In this document: in pieces, positions 7,118-9,171 of the stretch | How the letters are laid out: every line of letters starts with the position of its first letter | Position numbering within the stretch: the stretch's first letter is position 1 | DNA from: Acetobacteraceae bacterium | Lineage (GTDB): Bacteria; Pseudomonadota; Alphaproteobacteria; Acetobacterales; Acetobacteraceae | Direction: 5' to 3' | NCBI GenBank assembly: GCA_030039695.1 | Contig: JASHVB010000799.1 | Span: forward strand, 1-9,171 | DNA: 9,171 nucleotides | Program-made: the position numbers and the translations under genes | The notes under the pieces: generated by a model | The model's database searches: none | What the model was told of the DNA's origin: nothing | The model's input: the letters and a program-made list of their open reading frames with translations, nothing else

Positions 7118-9171
7118 ATGAACGTCTCGCCCAGCGCCGACTCGCTTCGCTCCGTCCTCCAGCCGGAACCGCCGTCGCGGGCACGTCGTTGGCTCGGCAT
7201 GCTTGCCGACTTCATGTTGGGCAAGGCAGCCACGCTAGTGCTGACTGGCATCGCGCTCGCGATCGGGTTGGCCACCTTTATCCTGCTCGCCCGTGGCACC
7301 ACGCCATTCTCCCTCCAGCCGAACGCCGGGGTCGGCCTCGTTTTGGCCAATCTCTGCGTATTGCTCCTGCTTGGCGCAGTACTCGCAGGTCGCTTGACCC
7401 GCGTCTGGGTCGAACGCCGCCGCGGGGCCGCCGCCTCGCGCCTGCACGTCCGCCTGGTCATGCTGTTTTCGGGGATTGCCGTCGCTCCGACAATCGTTGT
7501 CGCCTGCTTCGCGGTGTTTTTCTTCCATTTCGGGATTCAGTCCTGGTTCAACGACCCGGTGCGCGACGCGGTGACCGAATCGTTGCAGGTGTCGCGCGGA
7601 TATCTGGAAGAGCACCGTGACAACATCCGCGCCGTTGCGCTGGAAATGGCGAACGACATCGACCGCGCCGGCATGCTGCTGGCCGGCGACCCGCGCGCCT
7701 TCGCCGACGTGCTTGAGACGCAGACCGCGTTGCGCGGCCTGACCGAGGCACTGATCTACGACCCGCTCACCAACGAGGTGCTTGGCGCGTCCGGCTTGTT
7801 CGGCGGTGTCGGCGTATCGCCGCCGCCGGAAGCCGATACGCAACAGGCCTTACGGGGTGACGTTGTGGTGATGAACGCGGGCGACGGCACGCGTGTCCGC
7901 GCCATTGTGCGGCTGGATTCAACGCCTCCGTTGATGCTGATGATCGGCCGCCCAGTCGATCCGAAGATCCTCGGCTATATGAAACGCACGGAGGCTGCCG
8001 TTGCCGAATATAATCGGCTGAACACCAATCGTTCCTGGCTGCAGATCGCCTTCGCCTGGATCTTCGCGATCGTTGCTCTGCTGGTGTTGCTCGCCGCGGC
8101 GCTGATCGGCTTGGTCATCGCCAATCAGATTGCCCGCCCGATTGGCAGCCTGATCAACGCCGCCGAGCGCGTACGCGGGGGTGATCTCACCACGCGTGTC
8201 GCCGAAATCGCGTCGGGCGACGAGCTTGCCGGATTGTCGCGTGCTTTCAACCGCATGACCGGCCAGCTTGCCGCGCAACGAGCCGAGCTGATGGACGCCT
8301 ACAGCCAGATCGACGAGCGCCGCCGCTTCACTGAGGCCGTCCTGTCCGGCGTATCGGCCGGTGTAATCGGCCTCGACGCGCAGGGTCGCATCGAGTTGCC
8401 CAACCGCGCCGCCGACGAATTACTCGGCGCCGATTTGCTCGCCGCGCTCGGCCGGCCGCTTGCCGACGCAGTGCCGGAATTCGCTACGCTGGTGCACGAG
8501 GCGATGGCGGCGCCCGAGCGCGCCCGCACCGCAGAGATCGAGACCGGTCCCGCCAACCGGCGCCGTACGCTGCTGGTGCGCATCGGCGCCGATCTGTCGG
8601 GCGGCCGCACCGACGGCTTCGTCGTCACGTTCGATGACATCACCGCACTGCAGTTGGCGCAGCGCAAGGCTGCCTGGGCCGACGTAGCACGACGAATCGC
8701 GCATGAAATCAAGAATCCGCTGACGCCGATCCAACTTTCCGCCGAACGCCTGAAGCGCCGCTTCGCCAAAGAAATCCAGTCGGACCCAGAAACCTTCACA
8801 CAATGCGCCGACACCATTGTGCGTCATGTCGGCGATATCGGCCGCATGGTGGATGAATTTTCCGCTTTCGCGCGTATGCCTCAGCCGGTGATCAAGCCCG
8901 AGGATGTCGGTCGCATCGCACGCGAGGCGCTGGTGCTGCAAAAGACCGCGCGTCCGCAGATCGCGTGGCATACCGAGATTCCGGAAAGCGGTCCGTTGGT
9001 GCCATGCGACCGACGATTGATCCGTCAGGCGCTGACGAATTTGTTGCAGAACGCCGCGGATGCCGTGGCAATGCGCGAGGGCGCCGGGCAGATCGACCTG
9101 TCAGTGTGCCAGAGCGACAATGAAGTTCGCGTCTGCGTGACCGACGATGGTATCGGCTTGCCGGACGATCG
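7118..9171 (+). CDS. ntrY: Nitrogen regulation membrane sensor histidine kinase NtrY, 3'-truncated by the window edge
   Basis: The frame is open from the ATG at 7118 to the end of the window: 684 codons, of a family usually somewhat over 700 residues. The N-terminal part has three hydrophobic segments (about 36-58, 72-92 and 112-136), then an extracytoplasmic sensor region (137-305) and a fourth membrane segment (about 308-335). A HAMP linker follows (about 334-388, IARPIGSLINAAERVRGGDL), then a PAS domain (about 403-513). The kinase core has the H box VARRIAHEIKNPLTPIQLSAE with H529, the N box NLLQNAADAV (641-650) and the beginning of the G1 box DDGIGLPDD. Only the end of the ATPase domain is missing. 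NtrY pairs with NtrX, which is expected just downstream, and cross-talks with NtrB/NtrC in nitrogen and redox responses. Sequence features seen here are intact; a GGGAGGGGG site precedes the start. Confidence 0.95.
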   Translation, partial: MNVSPSADSLRSVLQPEPPSRARRWLGMLADFMLGKAATLVLTGIALAIGLATFILLARGTTPFSLQPNAGVGLVLANLCVLLLLGAVLAGRLTRVWVERRRGAAASRLHVRLVMLFSGIAVAPTIVVACFAVFFFHFGIQSWFNDPVRDAVTESLQVSRGYLEEHRDNIRAVALEMANDIDRAGMLLAGDPRAFADVLETQTALRGLTEALIYDPLTNEVLGASGLFGGVGVSPPPEADTQQALRGDVVVMNAGDGTRVRAIVRLDSTPPLMLMIGRPVDPKILGYMKRTEAAVAEYNRLNTNRSWLQIAFAWIFAIVALLVLLAAALIGLVIANQIARPIGSLINAAERVRGGDLTTRVAEIASGDELAGLSRAFNRMTGQLAAQRAELMDAYSQIDERRRFTEAVLSGVSAGVIGLDAQGRIELPNRAADELLGADLLAALGRPLADAVPEFATLVHEAMAAPERARTAEIETGPANRRRTLLVRIGADLSGGRTDGFVVTFDDITALQLAQRKAAWADVARRIAHEIKNPLTPIQLSAERLKRRFAKEIQSDPETFTQCADTIVRHVGDIGRMVDEFSAFARMPQPVIKPEDVGRIAREALVLQKTARPQIAWHTEIPESGPLVPCDRRLIRQALTNLLQNAADAVAMREGAGQIDLSVCQSDNEVRVCVTDDGIGLPDD

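Overview
The window looks like a chromosomal segment of a high-GC alphaproteobacterium. The main reason is the gene order dusB(nifR3)-ntrB-ntrC-ntrY on the plus strand, with the start of an ispD (or fused ispDF) gene on the minus strand just beyond; this is a classic alphaproteobacterial neighbourhood. A Rhodospirillales/Acetobacterales-type host is possible, but the sequence does not settle the order.

Layout. Positions 1-48 (minus) hold the first 16 codons of ispD. After a 152-bp gap, positions 201-2558 (minus) encode a complete molybdopterin-binding large subunit of the xanthine dehydrogenase/CO dehydrogenase superfamily, with no FAD or 2Fe-2S partner gene in view. Positions 2559-3193 form a 635-bp divergent intergenic region with no convincing gene; it holds a perfect 12-bp inverted repeat, a hairpin resembling a weak terminator, and a doubtful small reading frame with a good ribosome binding site. 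From 3194 to the end of the window run dusB (tRNA dihydrouridine synthase), ntrB (nitrogen sensor kinase), ntrC (sigma-54 response regulator) and the 5' 684 codons of ntrY (membrane sensor kinase).

How the genes work together. NtrB and NtrC form the two-component pair that reads nitrogen status and activates sigma-54 promoters. NtrY, probably followed by ntrX outside the window, is a second kinase in the same regulatory network. dusB is co-transcribed with ntrB by a 4-base stop/start overlap. The large subunit gene is metabolically unrelated and separates ispD from dusB.

The genes are standard families. The less ordinary parts are the spacers: a 122-bp element bounded by near-perfect 15-bp inverted repeats between ntrB and ntrC, and a REP-like structured element between ntrC and ntrY whose right arm contains the ntrY ribosome binding site. 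I found no clear evidence of a wholly new biological system.
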